Counted from the first letter of the stretch, positions 29,114 to 40,847 are shown. The stretch is DNA of 64,000 nucleotides from Steinernema hermaphroditum (GCA_030435675.1 CM059622.1:1302001-1366000), one strand, 5' to 3'. Notes: generated by a model not told the origin, from the sequence alone. Program-made: numbers and translations.

Positions 29114-30977
29114 AGTGTGACTTTTCCACATTTGGCCTCCATTTCCGTAAAGTAAGCGTGAGGTCGTGGTGTCGCTATGCGTGTATGGTAGCTGTGAGTG
29201 AGAGCCACCTGCTCTATATCCCTATTCTTTGTTACAGTACTTAACGAATTGGAAACGTTGGCGTTAACAGAACATGATCCGATCCACTCTTTTTCGGGAG
29301 TTTCGCCGACAGAGAGCGTCAGCCAGCATCGGCCCGCTTCATTTCAAGGAATCTTCCGTTCATTTTCTGGATAAAGGTGTGCTAAACGTCCACCGTTTGC
29401 TCTCCATTCTGCGGCCGATGGCGCCTTAAGCCAGTACATTGGGATCGATGGGAGGCGACGGGTCGACGTTGGCTCCCATCGCGTCCGCGCGCTCGTGAAG
29501 AAGACGTCATTTGTGTTAGCATTGGATTTGCCTGCGTTTCACATGGTGGCGTCGTAATTTGAAATCCACGCATGTATATATTTAATCTTTCTGTCGATCG
29601 TATCCACAACTTCGAAATGGATTTCGTTCCCTTCGTTTTCATCGCGGACGTCCTGAGCTGCCTGCCGCGATGCACCGTCATCTCGAAGATCGTCCAAATC
29701 GGAGCGAACTGGTCCAAATATGCCGCTAAGCGTAAAAGAACCAGAGCCGTAGAGATTATAGTCACTTCACACAAATACGGTGTGTACTATGATTTCAGGA
29801 GTGGTAGAGAACACCCGGACTTGTACTCGTGGGACAGGAAAACCGACGATCTTCAGGAAGTAAGCCTTGTGAACTACCACGATGGATTTGACAACCTTCA
29901 CCCATATGATCAGCCCCTCGACGAGAACGGAAAGCGACAGATTCTGCGAATTATCAAAGAGAACCCGTATGTTCTTAACACGCTTAGGGCCCGTAAAATC
30001 CCGGCACCCACTGAATATAAAAATCACTTGCAAGAATTCGTCGATGTAGTGCCCAAAGCGCTGTTCTTGGAGGCCAAAACCGACGACTTATGGGATAAGA
30101 ACTACTTTAATAAGGCAGTTATTGGTCTTGAGTTGGGAACTGTGGTCACCTTGCCCACTTTCCATGAAGACTACGTCTTAGAATCACTGGAATACGGAGT
30201 CCTCCGATCCTTCGAGCTCTGGCTGTTGGAGGGTCGCCGAGAGTTCGCTGTACGACTTTTGCAAACCATAGACCGAGTCTACTCGTCAGGAAGGATTCGC
30301 GTTTCCCCATTTTTGAAAAATGTAATTGACGCCGACGGTTTGTACCAAAATGAATGGAAGGTGGAGGAAACGGATTTCAACATTTCCGGATATGACCTGA
30401 TTGAATGTTTGTGTTGTCGAAAGAAGGACAAACGATTGGACGTGGAATAGGAGTGTGGAGTGCACCTCAGATAATTTCAATTTGCATAAGTAAATGTTGG
30501 AAATAAAGTTTCCAAAACCGTCTCACAGGGTACTGTAAGTCGAAAAACTGTTTATATCTTCATTCACGACATGAAAACCGGATGAATTTGTAACAGAAAG
30601 ATTGAGAAAGAAATTCTGCACAAAATACGTGAATTCAGCTCCAAATTTACGAGTTTATTTCGCGAGATAGATACGGTAGGGACGGTTTGCGGTCATAATG
30701 GCCAAAAAATGGCCAATAAAAAATGAACAAAAAAAATGGCCAAAGAACGGCCGCAGAATGGAGAGCAAACAGTGGAAGTTTAGCACACCTTTATCCAGAA
30801 AATGAACGGAAGATTCCCTGAAATGAAGCGGGCCGATGCTGGCTGACGGTGTGAAAGTGACTTTCAGTTGATTGTTCTGCCAAATGTTCGGCGCGACAGC
30901 GTGATCTTTGCTGGCTGTGGCTGAATGTCCGACGGGCTCTAGTTGACAATACCTCCTACTACAACACAAAATGGGGC
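29114..30977. repeat. Right arm of large inverted duplication (empty hAT site)
   Basis: The reverse complement of 7301-10736 without the hAT element; the length (1.86 kb) matches once the insert and one TSD copy are removed. It includes the F-box unit with its ~101-bp inverted repeats at ~29315-29415 and ~30748-30848. Confidence 0.9.
29572..30450 (+). CDS. F-box-like protein, right copy
   Basis: 292 codons, with a translation identical to the left copy at 9402-10280. The F-box-like block MDFVPFVFIADVLSCLPRC begins near residue 16, and the gene ends in the same Cys/Lys-rich tail. It sits in the mirrored inverted-repeat unit (~29315-30848). Identity at the protein level with very few nucleotide changes indicates very recent duplication or gene conversion between the arms. 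I cannot tell whether either copy is expressed. Both share the same upstream and downstream ~500 bp, so they should be regulated alike. Confidence 0.6.
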   Translation: MYIFNLSVDRIHNFEMDFVPFVFIADVLSCLPRCTVISKIVQIGANWSKYAAKRKRTRAVEIIVTSHKYGVYYDFRSGREHPDLYSWDRKTDDLQEVSLVNYHDGFDNLHPYDQPLDENGKRQILRIIKENPYVLNTLRARKIPAPTEYKNHLQEFVDVVPKALFLEAKTDDLWDKNYFNKAVIGLELGTVVTLPTFHEDYVLESLEYGVLRSFELWLLEGRREFAVRLLQTIDRVYSSGRIRVSPFLKNVIDADGLYQNEWKVEETDFNISGYDLIECLCCRKKDKRLDVE

Positions 30978-31139
30978 GACTCATCCCCACGACAACTCAT
31001 CCCTGGACACCTCATCTCCTCCCCACTCTTCCCCAACATTCATTTTTTTTCGCCATGTTTACAGTTACGGCAAAACTGATTAGTGCGTTGTTCAGTACAG
31101 CGAACTCTCACCCCACACTGTGATTGGCGGCTTGTACAT

Positions 31140-31215
31140 TGCATTCCTCCTGGTGTTGGAGGCTTATTATATCTTGACGGTCATTTTTCTGGCCCCTCGA
31201 GATGACAAAATGCGA
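31140..31215. repeat. Fragment of the intron-type dispersed repeat
   Basis: Matches the reverse complement of ~13080-13155 (CCTC.TG.TGTTGGAGG and GGTCATTTTTCTGGC blocks). It is a third copy of the family found in the DNase II intron. Confidence 0.5.
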
Positions 31216-31332
31216 AGTGATGTTTAGGCTGCCTATGGTATTAATTATGTGATTGACGGTGGCGGCTTTCAACCACGTACATCACTGAGTCATGCCTACC
31301 GAACGCATCTATGCCTGTGTTGGTCGTTTATC

Positions 31333-31873
31333 ACAACATGAGCAAAGAACGAGAACGAGCAGAGTGTACTTTTACATTTGTTTTGTCGCGACAACTTCGT
31401 TGCGTCCTTTGCTCTCTGCCGACGAGCAGAAATCTACAGAGTGACAGTGAATCAGGCAAAAAAGTAGGCCGCAGTGCTATGAAAACACCAGCACCCAGTA
31501 ATACAGTGCGCCCAATAATGATAACCCACCCTGGCACTTTTTCCAGATCTCGTAACTGAGAAACATTGGCGGGAAGCGGTCTTCACCATTTTAAAGATCA
31601 TCCAAGATAACGATGAACCACTCGCGAACCGATGGAACTCTGACAGAATTTCAAAAGATTCTGAATTCTGTGATTTGTGCCAGGGTGGGCTATCATTATT
31701 GGGCGCACTGTATTACTGGGTGCTGGTGTTTTCATAGCACTGTGGCCTACTTTTTTGCCTGATTCACTGTAACTCTGTAGATTTCTGCTCGTCGGCAGAG
31801 AGCAAAGGACGCAGCGAAGTTGTCGCGACAAAACAAATGTAAAAGTACACTCTGCTCGTTCTCTTCTGCGCAC
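31333..31873. mobile_element. Foldback MITE (~200-bp inverted arms)
   Basis: Positions ~31338-31536 and ~31679-31873 are near-identical inverted repeats (outer block GAACGAGCAGAGTGTAC, inner block CCCACCCTGGCAC) around a ~140-bp loop. Two mirror-image ORFs of ~70 residues in the arms are a product of this symmetry and not genes. Confidence 0.8.
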
Positions 31874-32227
31874 ACTTTGTGCAGAGGTACTTTTCTATGC
31901 ATGCTCAGTTTGACTTAGTATGAGTTTGAAAACCTCTGGCTACAGTGGCATTTACAAAAGGCCATAAATAGGACTCTAAAAAATTCATTAAAAAATTCAA
32001 CTAATATTCGATTCGATTCGAAATTCGAGGATTTTTAAGTATTGGACAACCCTATCCGAGGGTGGTAGTTCCGGTGTGTTTGCAGGAGCCTTTGTATGGA
32101 GGCAAGGGATCCTCGACTCTTTTTTCAAGAAGGGTCCAATTCACCTTGTTCTTAGAACGTCCAGATTTGGCCTCCCGAAGCGCAACACTTCCTCCTGCAA
32201 TCAGTCATTAAGTTCACGATCGGACCC

Positions 32228-32812
32228 TGGGAGACGGTTTTGGAAACTTTATTTCCAACATTTACTTATGCAAATTGAAATGAACAATTGTGTGGGGTGT
32301 ACTCCACACTCCTATTCCACGTCCAATCGTTTGTCTTTCTTTCGACAACAGAAACATTCAATCATGTCATATCCGGAAATGTTGAAATCCGTTTCCTCCA
32401 CCTTCCATTCATTTTGGTACAAACCGTCGGCGTCAATTACATTTTTCAAGAATCGGAGGACTCCGTATTCCAGTGATTCTAAGACGTAGTCTTCATAGAA
32501 AGTGGGTAAGGTGACCAGAGTTCCCAACTCAAAACCAATGAGTGCCTTGTTGAAGTAGTTCTTGTCCCATAAGTCGCCAGTTTTGGCCTTCAAATACAGC
32601 GCTTTGGGCACTGCGTCAGCGAATTCTTGCAAGTGGTTGTTATATTGAGTGCGCGCCCGGGTCTTAAGGGTCCTAAGCACGTTGAGGACATACGAGTTCT
32701 CTTTGATAATTCGCAGAATCTGTCTCTTTCCGTTCTCGTCGAGGGGTTGATCATACGGTTGAAGGTTGTCGAATCCATCGTGGTAGTTCACAAGGCTTAC
32801 TTCCGGGTTTTC
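32228..32812 (-). pseudogene. Third, degenerate copy of the F-box-like gene
   Basis: Shares the 3' UTR-like sequence (GAGACGGTTTTGGAAACTTT) and the C-terminal two-thirds of the F-box-like ORF. It has many substitutions, an internal deletion that joins the VLR- block directly to FLKNVIDADG (about 45 residues lost), and no N-terminal F-box part. Homology stops at the codons for EVSLVNYHDG, where a (GGGTTC/TCGGGTTT) simple repeat begins. It is older than the two arm copies. Confidence 0.85.
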
Positions 32813-32866
32813 GGGTTCGGGTTTTCGGGTTCGGGTTTCGGGTTCGGGTTTCGGGTCGGGTACCCG
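32803..32866. repeat. G-rich simple repeat
   Basis: About 60 bp of alternating GGGTTC/GGGTTTTC on the plus strand, ending GGGTCGGGTACCCGG. Runs of GGG every 5-7 bp could form a quadruplex. It marks the breakpoint of the degenerate F-box copy. Confidence 0.75.
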
Positions 32867-32999
32867 GACAACTCTGATCAGTAGACAGATTGATGAAATT
32901 TTTTGAGTCACGACTCGTGACTCACGAGTGAGTCCTGTGGTCTCATTTCGCACATATATGTTTATAGAATGCACAGATTCCCGAGGCCGATTCAACATC

Positions 33000-34145
33000 T
33001 CACTCGTTTCCGGTGGAGTGTGAACAGGAACTATACGTTTACTAAGAATCTACAGATGACATAGTCCAGCGTGTTAGTTCAGGACGAGGCTATTGGAGGG
33101 CCACATGTCCCTGCCTTATTGCCTTGGGTCACATCTGATTCGCGACCCCCATCGGTAATTTCGATCCATGCGACGAGGTCCAGTCTTGCTGGAGAATCTA
33201 ATTGTCATTTTCGAACTGTTCCTGAGTGAATCTTGCCATTTCTATCCTCGGAATCCGTTCTTGCTAGATTTTCGACTGTATCTTGACCCTTTTTTGATAA
33301 ACACGGGTTTCGTCTGGCCCGTCCCGCATATTCCGGGTCACATCTTGAAGGGTTTCGAAGGGAAGTAGCTTCTTTTGACCTCAGCAGATCGAGAAGAATC
33401 TGTTTCACGGGAAACTCGCTTGTTATGCTGATTTCGGAGTAATTTGATCGAAAAATCTGCTCATCCGTGAACAGGAGTCGATGAATTTCTCTGCTCGTGG
33501 CCACTAGGATTCTCTAGCATTTCTCCTTTCTCTTTTGTTTCATGCAATCCGTCAGCACGTGTCCATTGGTTTTTCTGAACGAGTTAAGCTTCAAGTCTTC
33601 GTTCGCAATGAATAGCATGGAAGTTTTTGCTAATTCCGAAGTCCAAGGACATTTTTCTGATGGAGCGCTCCGGATTTCGCTCGATTACCTTCTTCACAAC
33701 TAGAATCGTCGTTTTTTGCACGCAGTCACAGGCCCTCAACTCCTAGGACTATGTTCTATGCTTTTCACGGCCTCAAAAAGGCCCAGAAGTCGTTTCGCTT
33801 CCATACGACCTTTCCACGAGCCTGACTGAGCAGCGTTCCAAACTCCGATTTTGACCCCCCTTCCTCGAAATACGAAACGGCCGCGGAATGCTTTTCTTTG
33901 GAGGCCACAATAAATTCAAATAACATTCTCGGGTATCAGGGAAACAGTGAATAAAGGGTAAACAGTGGTTGATAAAAACATATCAGGCGTTGAAATAACT
34001 GAGAAACAAAAAATCAGCTCCAAAAACACATTTTGAAATGCGTTACAGAACTTTTGCGCCACCCTGTACAGTTTATTTTATTGTGCAATAAGTTAGAAAA
34101 CATCTGTTGCAGATCAATTTCTACACAATGATCATGACGACGTTC
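33000..34145. other. Intergenic, no gene recognised
   Basis: No coding motif, splice pattern or RNA gene is visible in this ~1.1 kb, which separates the transposon-rich left half from the gene-rich right half. The last part would hold the 3' UTR of the carrier gene. Confidence 0.5.
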
Positions 34146-35324
34146 TTAAGAGAACTTGCGGAAGAGGCTGAGCGTGAGCTCGAAGCCGAAGAAGCAGGCG
34201 GCGTTGGCGGGGAAGGCGCGGAGCATGACGGGCGTGAATCCCTTGAACAGCGCCCGTGGACCTTCTTCTCGGAGGATCTCGCGGAGAACACCTCGGATTC
34301 CGTCGGGGTACTTTCCTTCAGGCGCCGTTTGCAGGCGGGACTTGAGAACATCGGCCGGAATGCACACGGACCAGTTGGCAATGCCTGCGAGGCCTCCGGC
34401 CATGAGGGTCGCCACAGGGGACAGCTTCTGCTCCTTGTTCTCCCCGGCGAACTTCTTCTTGAGATACTCGTACGAGCACAAATAAGCTCCACTGGCAGGG
34501 ATATCTGAAAGTGGGGAGATTGCACGTGGCTCATTGAAAAAAAAAACAAAACTGACCTCTGAGGAGAGTCGCACCCGTGCCTCGGTAAATACTGCGGATT
34601 CCGCCCTCCTTCCAGAGCTTACGGACGACGTCCATCGGTCCGTCGTACTTCACTCCGGTCGGGTTGTTTCCAACGGACTGAACTTGTAGGAGACACTTGA
34701 TCCGCTCACCGGGCACCATAACGACGGTGGTGAACACACCGGCTAAGGCGCCAGCGTTGAAGTTCTGGAGGTTGGTGAGCTCCTGGCCGGGGTGGGACTG
34801 TTGCAGCCAGCGGCCGATGGCGCATCCTCCAAAGTAGACGGCGAACAGCGGGGTCACTCCGACGATGGGAGCGGCCATGCCCTTGTACAACGCCTGAAAA
34901 GTTCATTTTTAGAACAATTTGTAGCTGTTCGTTCTTTGGACCAAGATCTCACAGCTGATAAGGCGCCAGTGTACTTTTGACCTCAAAGATGATATGACTA
35001 CAAAGCACAGAGTACAACATGTGACGCCACCACTTGATTATAAACCAAAACTCCACATTCTGATTAGTAGCACACTATTCTCCGTTAATTCAGAGATCAA
35101 AACTGGTTTCATAGTTTCAAAACACTTACAAAAAATCCCTCCTTCGAGATGGTTTGCTTAAGACAATCGAGGGCTCCAGTGAACTGCGGTTTTTGTCCAG
35201 CAACAGGCTTGGGCATCGTCTGCAGGCGCACCTTGACCGTATCGAACGGGTGCCCGGTGGCGACGGTGCACACACCGCCAACACCTCCGGCGATGAAGTT
35301 CTTCACGAAATCCGTATTCGACAT
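34146..35324 (-). CDS. dif-1: Mitochondrial carnitine/acylcarnitine carrier (SLC25A20/DIF-1 type)
   Basis: Three exons, 35130-35324, 34557-34893 and 34146-34504, sum to 891 nt and give 296 aa, the normal carrier length. Three ~100-residue repeats each carry the PxD/ExxK/R signature: [20 protein letters not shown] and [15 protein letters not shown] in repeat 2 and the match to CACT/DIF-1 throughout point to the acylcarnitine-carnitine exchanger of the inner mitochondrial membrane, which feeds beta-oxidation. A CTGCTTCAG acceptor lies 27 nt before the ATG ([10 protein letters not shown]), consistent with trans-splicing. It lies tail-side to the transposon region and ~0.9 kb from AFG2 on the same strand. 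The gene symbol follows C. elegans usage; other SLC25 carriers are less likely. Confidence 0.92.
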
Positions 35325-36259
35325 GTTCGCGACGGCAGGATACGACTCTCTCTGAAGCAGACGAGGAAATATAAACGTACGAGGAGACAAAAAGCGACGC
35401 GGAAAGTTCCCAGTCGCCGATTGCGATTGGGGAGAAAACAACTAACGTAAATCGGTGACGGCTGAGAAGTAATCAATCGGTCGGAGGAGACGACCGCCGA
35501 CGATGGTCAATGGAACGGCGAATGACACGCCGCCGTCGCCACCACTACAGCGCCGCCATCGCCGACTCTGTATTTTGCACTTTGATCCCCGACCTACTGC
35601 CGCACCTGACTCGAAGGCGATGCGCGCAACTTTATCCGACGATGCGCGAATTTTCTTCAGCTGTCGCTGACGCGCGGCCCTCTCTTGTTGGAAGATGCGC
35701 GGAGAGTGACGTCGACGGGGAAGAGATCTTTAAAGATTGGTAGCGTTGCGCGAAGGGGCAGCATTACAGCCGCACGGCAAAACATCGAAGCACAGAAGTG
35801 AACTGATCTAGAAATGCTAACAGTTCATATTGCAGCAAGCTGTCTAATGTCTAGATAGCAGACGGTCTGATCAGATTCCAGACTTCATAAACAACGCGCG
35901 CAAAATATTTGCAGTAGACATAGACAGCTGTTTGTTTCAGACAGACATGCGTAGACAAGGTTAACCTCAGAAGTCTAGACAAATAGGTCCTAGTCCAGCA
36001 CTGTCAACTCATCAATGCATCGCTTCCGAAATAAATCAAACGTCTTCGGGAGCTACACTCCCCTTGGCAATGACGGAGACAGGAAATCCCCCGCCGCGCA
36101 AAGCAAATCTTTAAAGATCTTCAAATGTCAACACCGCGTCGAGAAGAGAAGCAATCGCAAAGATACACATTCGGACAGAAACCACTTCTGCAGAATTACA
36201 GCAAACTTTAATAGACTTTAACAACGAAATTAACAATGATAACAAACATAACAACAAGA
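35325..36259. other. Intergenic between carrier and AFG2-type genes
   Basis: No gene recognised. It includes the GC-rich 5' flank of the carrier gene (35450-35760) and several TGTCTA/GTCTAGAC-type words (35850-36000). Confidence 0.6.
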
Positions 36260-38848
36260 TTAATATTCTTCTTCGTCCTTTGACGGTTCGCCACGCTTGA
36301 AGCGATCGTACGCCTCCAACGTCCTCTTGTCGGTTCTCGGTACAACCGACCGAATCGACTCGTCAAAGTGGGCACCAGTCACGTGCTCTGCGTGCAAATT
36401 TTCGCGCATCGCAATCAGCGCAGCGTTTCGGCACATCGCCACCACTTCTGCGCCCGAGTAGCCTTGAGTTCGTTCTGCCAGCTCTTCGACTTTCACGTCC
36501 GGATGGATCTGCATGCGCTCGAAGTGAATGTTTATGATGGATTTTCTGAAAACAACTAATGTACGAGGGTCTTCTTCTGCTTATGTCTATGTCTAGAAGT
36601 CTGCAAAGAACCCTCGTCTGTCTGGAATCATCATTTTTGCCCAACCCCATGTATATAGCAAGTGGTTGTATTCCAGCGATCATGTCTTATTTTATGCTAG
36701 GTTGAGAAGAGTACCTTGATTCCACATCTGGCAATGTCACGTAGATAGCCCTGTCCAGCCGTCCTGGACGAAGAAGTGCACCGTCAATCGTATCTGGCCG
36801 ATTCGTAGCGGCCAACACAATGACGCCGCTCTTTTTCTCGAGCCCATCGAGTTCTGTTAGGAGCTGCGTGAGAACGCGATCTCCCACTCGATTTCCCCCT
36901 TGGTCAGAGCCTCGCGCGACGGCAACTGCGTCGATTTCATCGAAGAAGAGGATGGCTGGAGCGACCTGAACAATCTTTCTGGTCATTCTTAAGAAAAGTA
37001 CGATAACAACCTGACGAGCTCTGTGGAATATATCTCGAATCGCCTTTTCCGATTCTCCCACCCATTTGCTGAAGAGCTCGGGGCCCTTCACGGCCAAAAA
37101 ATTCAACTTCGACTGAGAGGCCAGTGCACGAGCGACGAGCGTTTTGCTGCATCCCGGTGGACCATAGAGGAGAATTCCGGTGGGTGGCTGGATTCCGAAT
37201 CGAGCGAACACTTCGGGGTACATCTGTGGCCAAACGACGGCTTGCTGGATCTCCTTCTTGAGCTCTTCGTAGCCACCGATGTCCTCCCAGCGAACGTTCG
37301 GCACTTCAAGGATGAACTGCCGCAGTCCGGTTGGCCTGACTTGTCTCGTCGCAGCAAGAAGGCGATCGGACAAGGAGCCTTCTTTCTCCATGGAAGCTAT
37401 CTTTAACGCGGACTTCAGATCGGCTCCTGTGTATCCATGAGTCTGCCTACAACAAGTGCGTTCGTCGAGCGCAACAAGGCCAGTTTACACTTACATAGCG
37501 ACGTCCTTCATCTGTTCATCGCTCAGCTCCTTCAACGCCTTCCGCTGGTTCAACAAGACCTTCAGAATCTCGATTCGTTCCCCTTGCGAAGGCACTCTCA
37601 TCTCCACCTCCACCGGGATCCGCCTCCTCAATCTCATATCCACAGCTTCAACCTCTCGAACAGCCAGCACCAGCGTATTCCCATTGTCCAAAAAAGTGCA
37701 GATAGCTTCAATGTGTTGTGCAGCGGCCTCCGATTCGTAATCATCGATGAGAACAACATTATTTGACGAAGATAGGTGGGTTAAATGTTGAGTGAAGAGT
37801 GGATCTTTTAGCGATAGGACAGAAGATGCGGACACCAGTCGTTTTATGACGTTGAGGAAGAGCGTCTTGCCCGTTCCGGTGATGCCCCACAACATCACTG
37901 AGCACGGCGGCGTCTTCGACTGGACGGGCTCAATCAAGAACTTCTGGACCTTCGCCTTAGCGTCCTCGCAGCCTCCGATGTTGTCGATGTTCAGCGACAG
38001 CTTTTCCAACTGGGCGCACACATCAGCGATATCGGTGTCGAGTATAATCTTCGTTTTTGTGGTGGTTTTGAGCACGACCAGCTCGCCGTCTAAAAAGCAA
38101 CGAATGAGTCTCCTAGACATAATTCTCGAGACAGCTGTGAAACATCATTTGCAAGTGCAGACAAAATTCAAACGGTCAACCACTTACCATTTCTGTTAGT
38201 CTGCACCCTCAGCTCACAGATGCTTCCAAAATATCGGCACGCCATTGGTTTCCCTGCTATAAGAAACGTATTCGCAAAGTAGACCCTCACGAAATCGGCG
38301 AACTGCTTCGAGCCATAAAACGGCGGGACTTTCTCTGAAATGGGCTCCAGCGAAACAGCAGCCACTGTCCTCACACTATCGCTCTGCACGACTTCCATTT
38401 CGACAAGACGCTCGTTCGGTTGCCCCGGAATATGCACCCTTAGAGGACCCATCTGAAATAAAGAAATTTTCACACAAAAATAGTACACTTCTACCTCAGA
38501 TGTAGACCATAAAACGACGACTCCGACGACTTTCCGCTCCGGCAACGTTCTCAGGATGCATGGCGTTCTCGCCATGACTCTCATCTGCTGGAGCACATCC
38601 GAACTAACCAGCGCGCACGTCTGCTTGTTCCAGCCGAAGCAGTCTTGCGGGATCGCCTGAGATGAATCCGGCGCCGGTGCTGTCAAGGCGACCAATTTCT
38701 TCGCTGTAAGATACGGTAGCTTCGGTGTGTCTTCACAGCCGCATTCGGCCTTGTGTCGTTCCAAATCTCTTGAGAGGATCGTTTTCGGACAGCCGGGACA
38801 CTCTGCGAACGCCTTCTCCTTCTTTTTATTCTTTCCCGCAACCGACAT
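36260..38848 (-). CDS. AFG2/SPATA5-type AAA ATPase with N-terminal zinc-finger-like motif
   Basis: Six exons: 38495-38848, 38188-38452, 37495-38089, 37011-37446, 36715-36965 and 36260-36545; 2,187 nt, 728 aa, in frame. AFG2 proteins are hexameric CDC48-type ATPases that act in late 60S ribosome maturation and mitochondrial/protein homeostasis. The second AAA domain is canonical: Walker A GPPGCSKT (~500-507; the CSKT form is typical of AFG2), Walker [11 protein letters not shown], arginine finger region [15 protein letters not shown]. The first domain keeps Walker A GITGTGKT (~275-282), but Walker B reads VVLIDDYE (D322-D323), so the catalytic Glu is replaced. The N-terminus has C17-x2-C20-x11-H32-x3-C36. 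Intron 36966-37010 is 45 bp and stop-free. A CTTTTCAG acceptor lies 2 nt before the ATG. Confidence 0.9.
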
Positions 38849-39251
38849 GTCTGAAAAGGAGTGGAAGTTAGCAACTTTCAGACCGTTAGGGGAGTGTCTA
38901 GACTATGACAACCACGGCATCAGACAGAAACCAGAACATCTAGACCATAATCTGCATTGTGCCCAGACAATATTCTTGTAGACAGAAGTATCCCGACAGA
39001 AAAGTCTAAACTTAAACATTGAGATCAGACGTCTAAACAGTCGAAACTCCGGCGTACCTCCTCGATCGCTAAAAAGGATCGCAATATCTGAAGACTTAAA
39101 AGCCAAAACAAAAAATTGCACTAAACAGCATGAAATCTTTATTTACATGATCTTTTACATTTAACGTTAGACACCATCGTTTTTAATTGCAACAATCGGA
39201 GAACAAAGAATAAGAATGCTTGCGTTAACAATATATATGGCGACCCCTTCA

Positions 39252-40847
39252 TCAGGTGGTCTCATCGTCGAGAGTCGACGGAACGTCTTTACGGGCTTCC
39301 GTCTCGATAAATTCACGAAGGCGTTCCAGATATGCAGAGTGGAGCTCGACGTCGTTGTGGCCAGCTCCCGGTACCCAAAGCGGAGTGACGGACGTGGGGC
39401 AGCGTTCGTGGATGGACAGACCATGCGAGAAATCGATCACCTAAGGCAAAAGGCTAGATGAGCTGCTGACTTCACACACACAATAGTACCTCATCATCTG
39501 TTCCATGGATAACTAGTGTAGGACAACGAACTCGAGGAATCTTCTCGATCGACGGGAAAGCGTCGCAGCACCATGTTCTCGTCGTTCCGGGGAAAGCGAC
39601 ACGCATGCCTAATTAAGATATTCAGTCATGAGGAAAAACAAGCGGAACAGCCTACCTGACATTAGAGGCGAATGCAAGATTAGAGCAGCTAGATTAGGCT
39701 CGTTGCTAGCTAGATCAACGCTCGGCACCGTTCCTATGGACTGGCCGTAGAGAATAACCCGCTCTGGAGGAATTTGATATCGCGACTTCAGCGCTGCCAT
39801 AGCAGCGGCGATATCTGCGTATAAATTCTTTTCCGAAGCTTTTCCCGATGAGCAGCCATAACCTGAAAAACGTCACTTTATCAAGTGGTTGAATATTTGC
39901 AAGCTTACCAGAATAATCATAGCTGAACACGTTGCAGCCTAGTCGATAACCAAGGCCATAGTAGAAGCTGCACATCTGCCCCAAATCAACAGCGTTTCCG
40001 TGTGAGAAGAGGAGAGTGTAGTGCGCATCTCCGGCAGGTTTCACGTACATACACGCTATCCGGTTGTTTCGACGTGTACGCGTGTAAAAGACATCCACGT
40101 TGGGCAGCTCAGCGGGATCATGGGGCCAATCGGCACGACCTTCGACCAATTCGAGGGATGTGCTGAAAGGGGGAAAACATGTTATTAATAATTAGAAGGT
40201 TATAGTCGCAAATGAGAATTTCACAGCAAGCGGAGGCAGTTGCCGTGGAAAAAGAGATTTTTGGAAAACAGTCTTGGAGAGATCAGCGCGACCACAATTG
40301 CACAAGAAGGGTTTGAAACCAGTTCAGGACAGAGCATAACCAGTCCAATGCATTTGGTCCAGCAAAATGAGCCTTATAGACAGAGTGTCAGACAACTCAA
40401 CGGTACCCTTCCGCAACTAGGATAGACAGACAGCTGCTGAGAGAGACGAGACATCAGACGGACTCTAATATAGCCAATTACAACGCAGTTCTACAAGCAT
40501 AGTTTGCAGTTTAGAATTTTTCGGCATTCCAGAGAGGAACAAGTGCTTCCCGCTAGTGTGGCAAAGACAGATGACGCACATGGGAACCGATCAGGCCAGG
40601 CGCCTACGTTCCCATGGCGGAAAAAAGCGCCAATTGAACAAACAAAAACTTACCTAGTGGCTTCGTGCGTCGCTATGCGGTAACTCGGCTCAGGCGGCAT
40701 AAAGGCGAGTTTCGAGACGATGGAAGACGGGAACGGCGGACAACACAGAAGCGCGCAGATATCCCGGAAGGAGACGCGCCCTCCACCTCCGCTGTTCTGC
40801 ATTTGTTGTTGCTGTAACTGCTGCTGCTGTTGTTGTCGCGTCGTCAT
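39252..40847 (-). CDS. ABHD17-type alpha/beta hydrolase (protein depalmitoylase)
   Basis: Five exons: 40654-40847, 39909-40162, 39656-39862, 39490-39608 and 39252-39440; 963 nt, 320 aa. ABHD17 proteins remove palmitate from membrane-anchored proteins such as Ras and PSD-95. After a polyglutamine stretch ([12 protein letters not shown]) comes the family N-terminus [26 protein letters not shown], whose cysteines are the expected palmitoylation/membrane-targeting site. [14 protein letters not shown] is the oxyanion strand, YGQSIGT the nucleophile elbow (GxSxG), HGTDDEV supplies the acid and PGAGHND the histidine. All triad residues are present. The polyQ is extra relative to vertebrate members. 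A CCGTTTCAG acceptor lies ~20 nt upstream of ATG. It is divergent from the MBT gene across 1.4 kb and ~400 bp upstream of AFG2 on the same strand. Confidence 0.93.

Noticed and set aside
31311..31873. Two mirrored ~80-residue ORFs
   Set aside because: They are the two arms of a foldback MITE.
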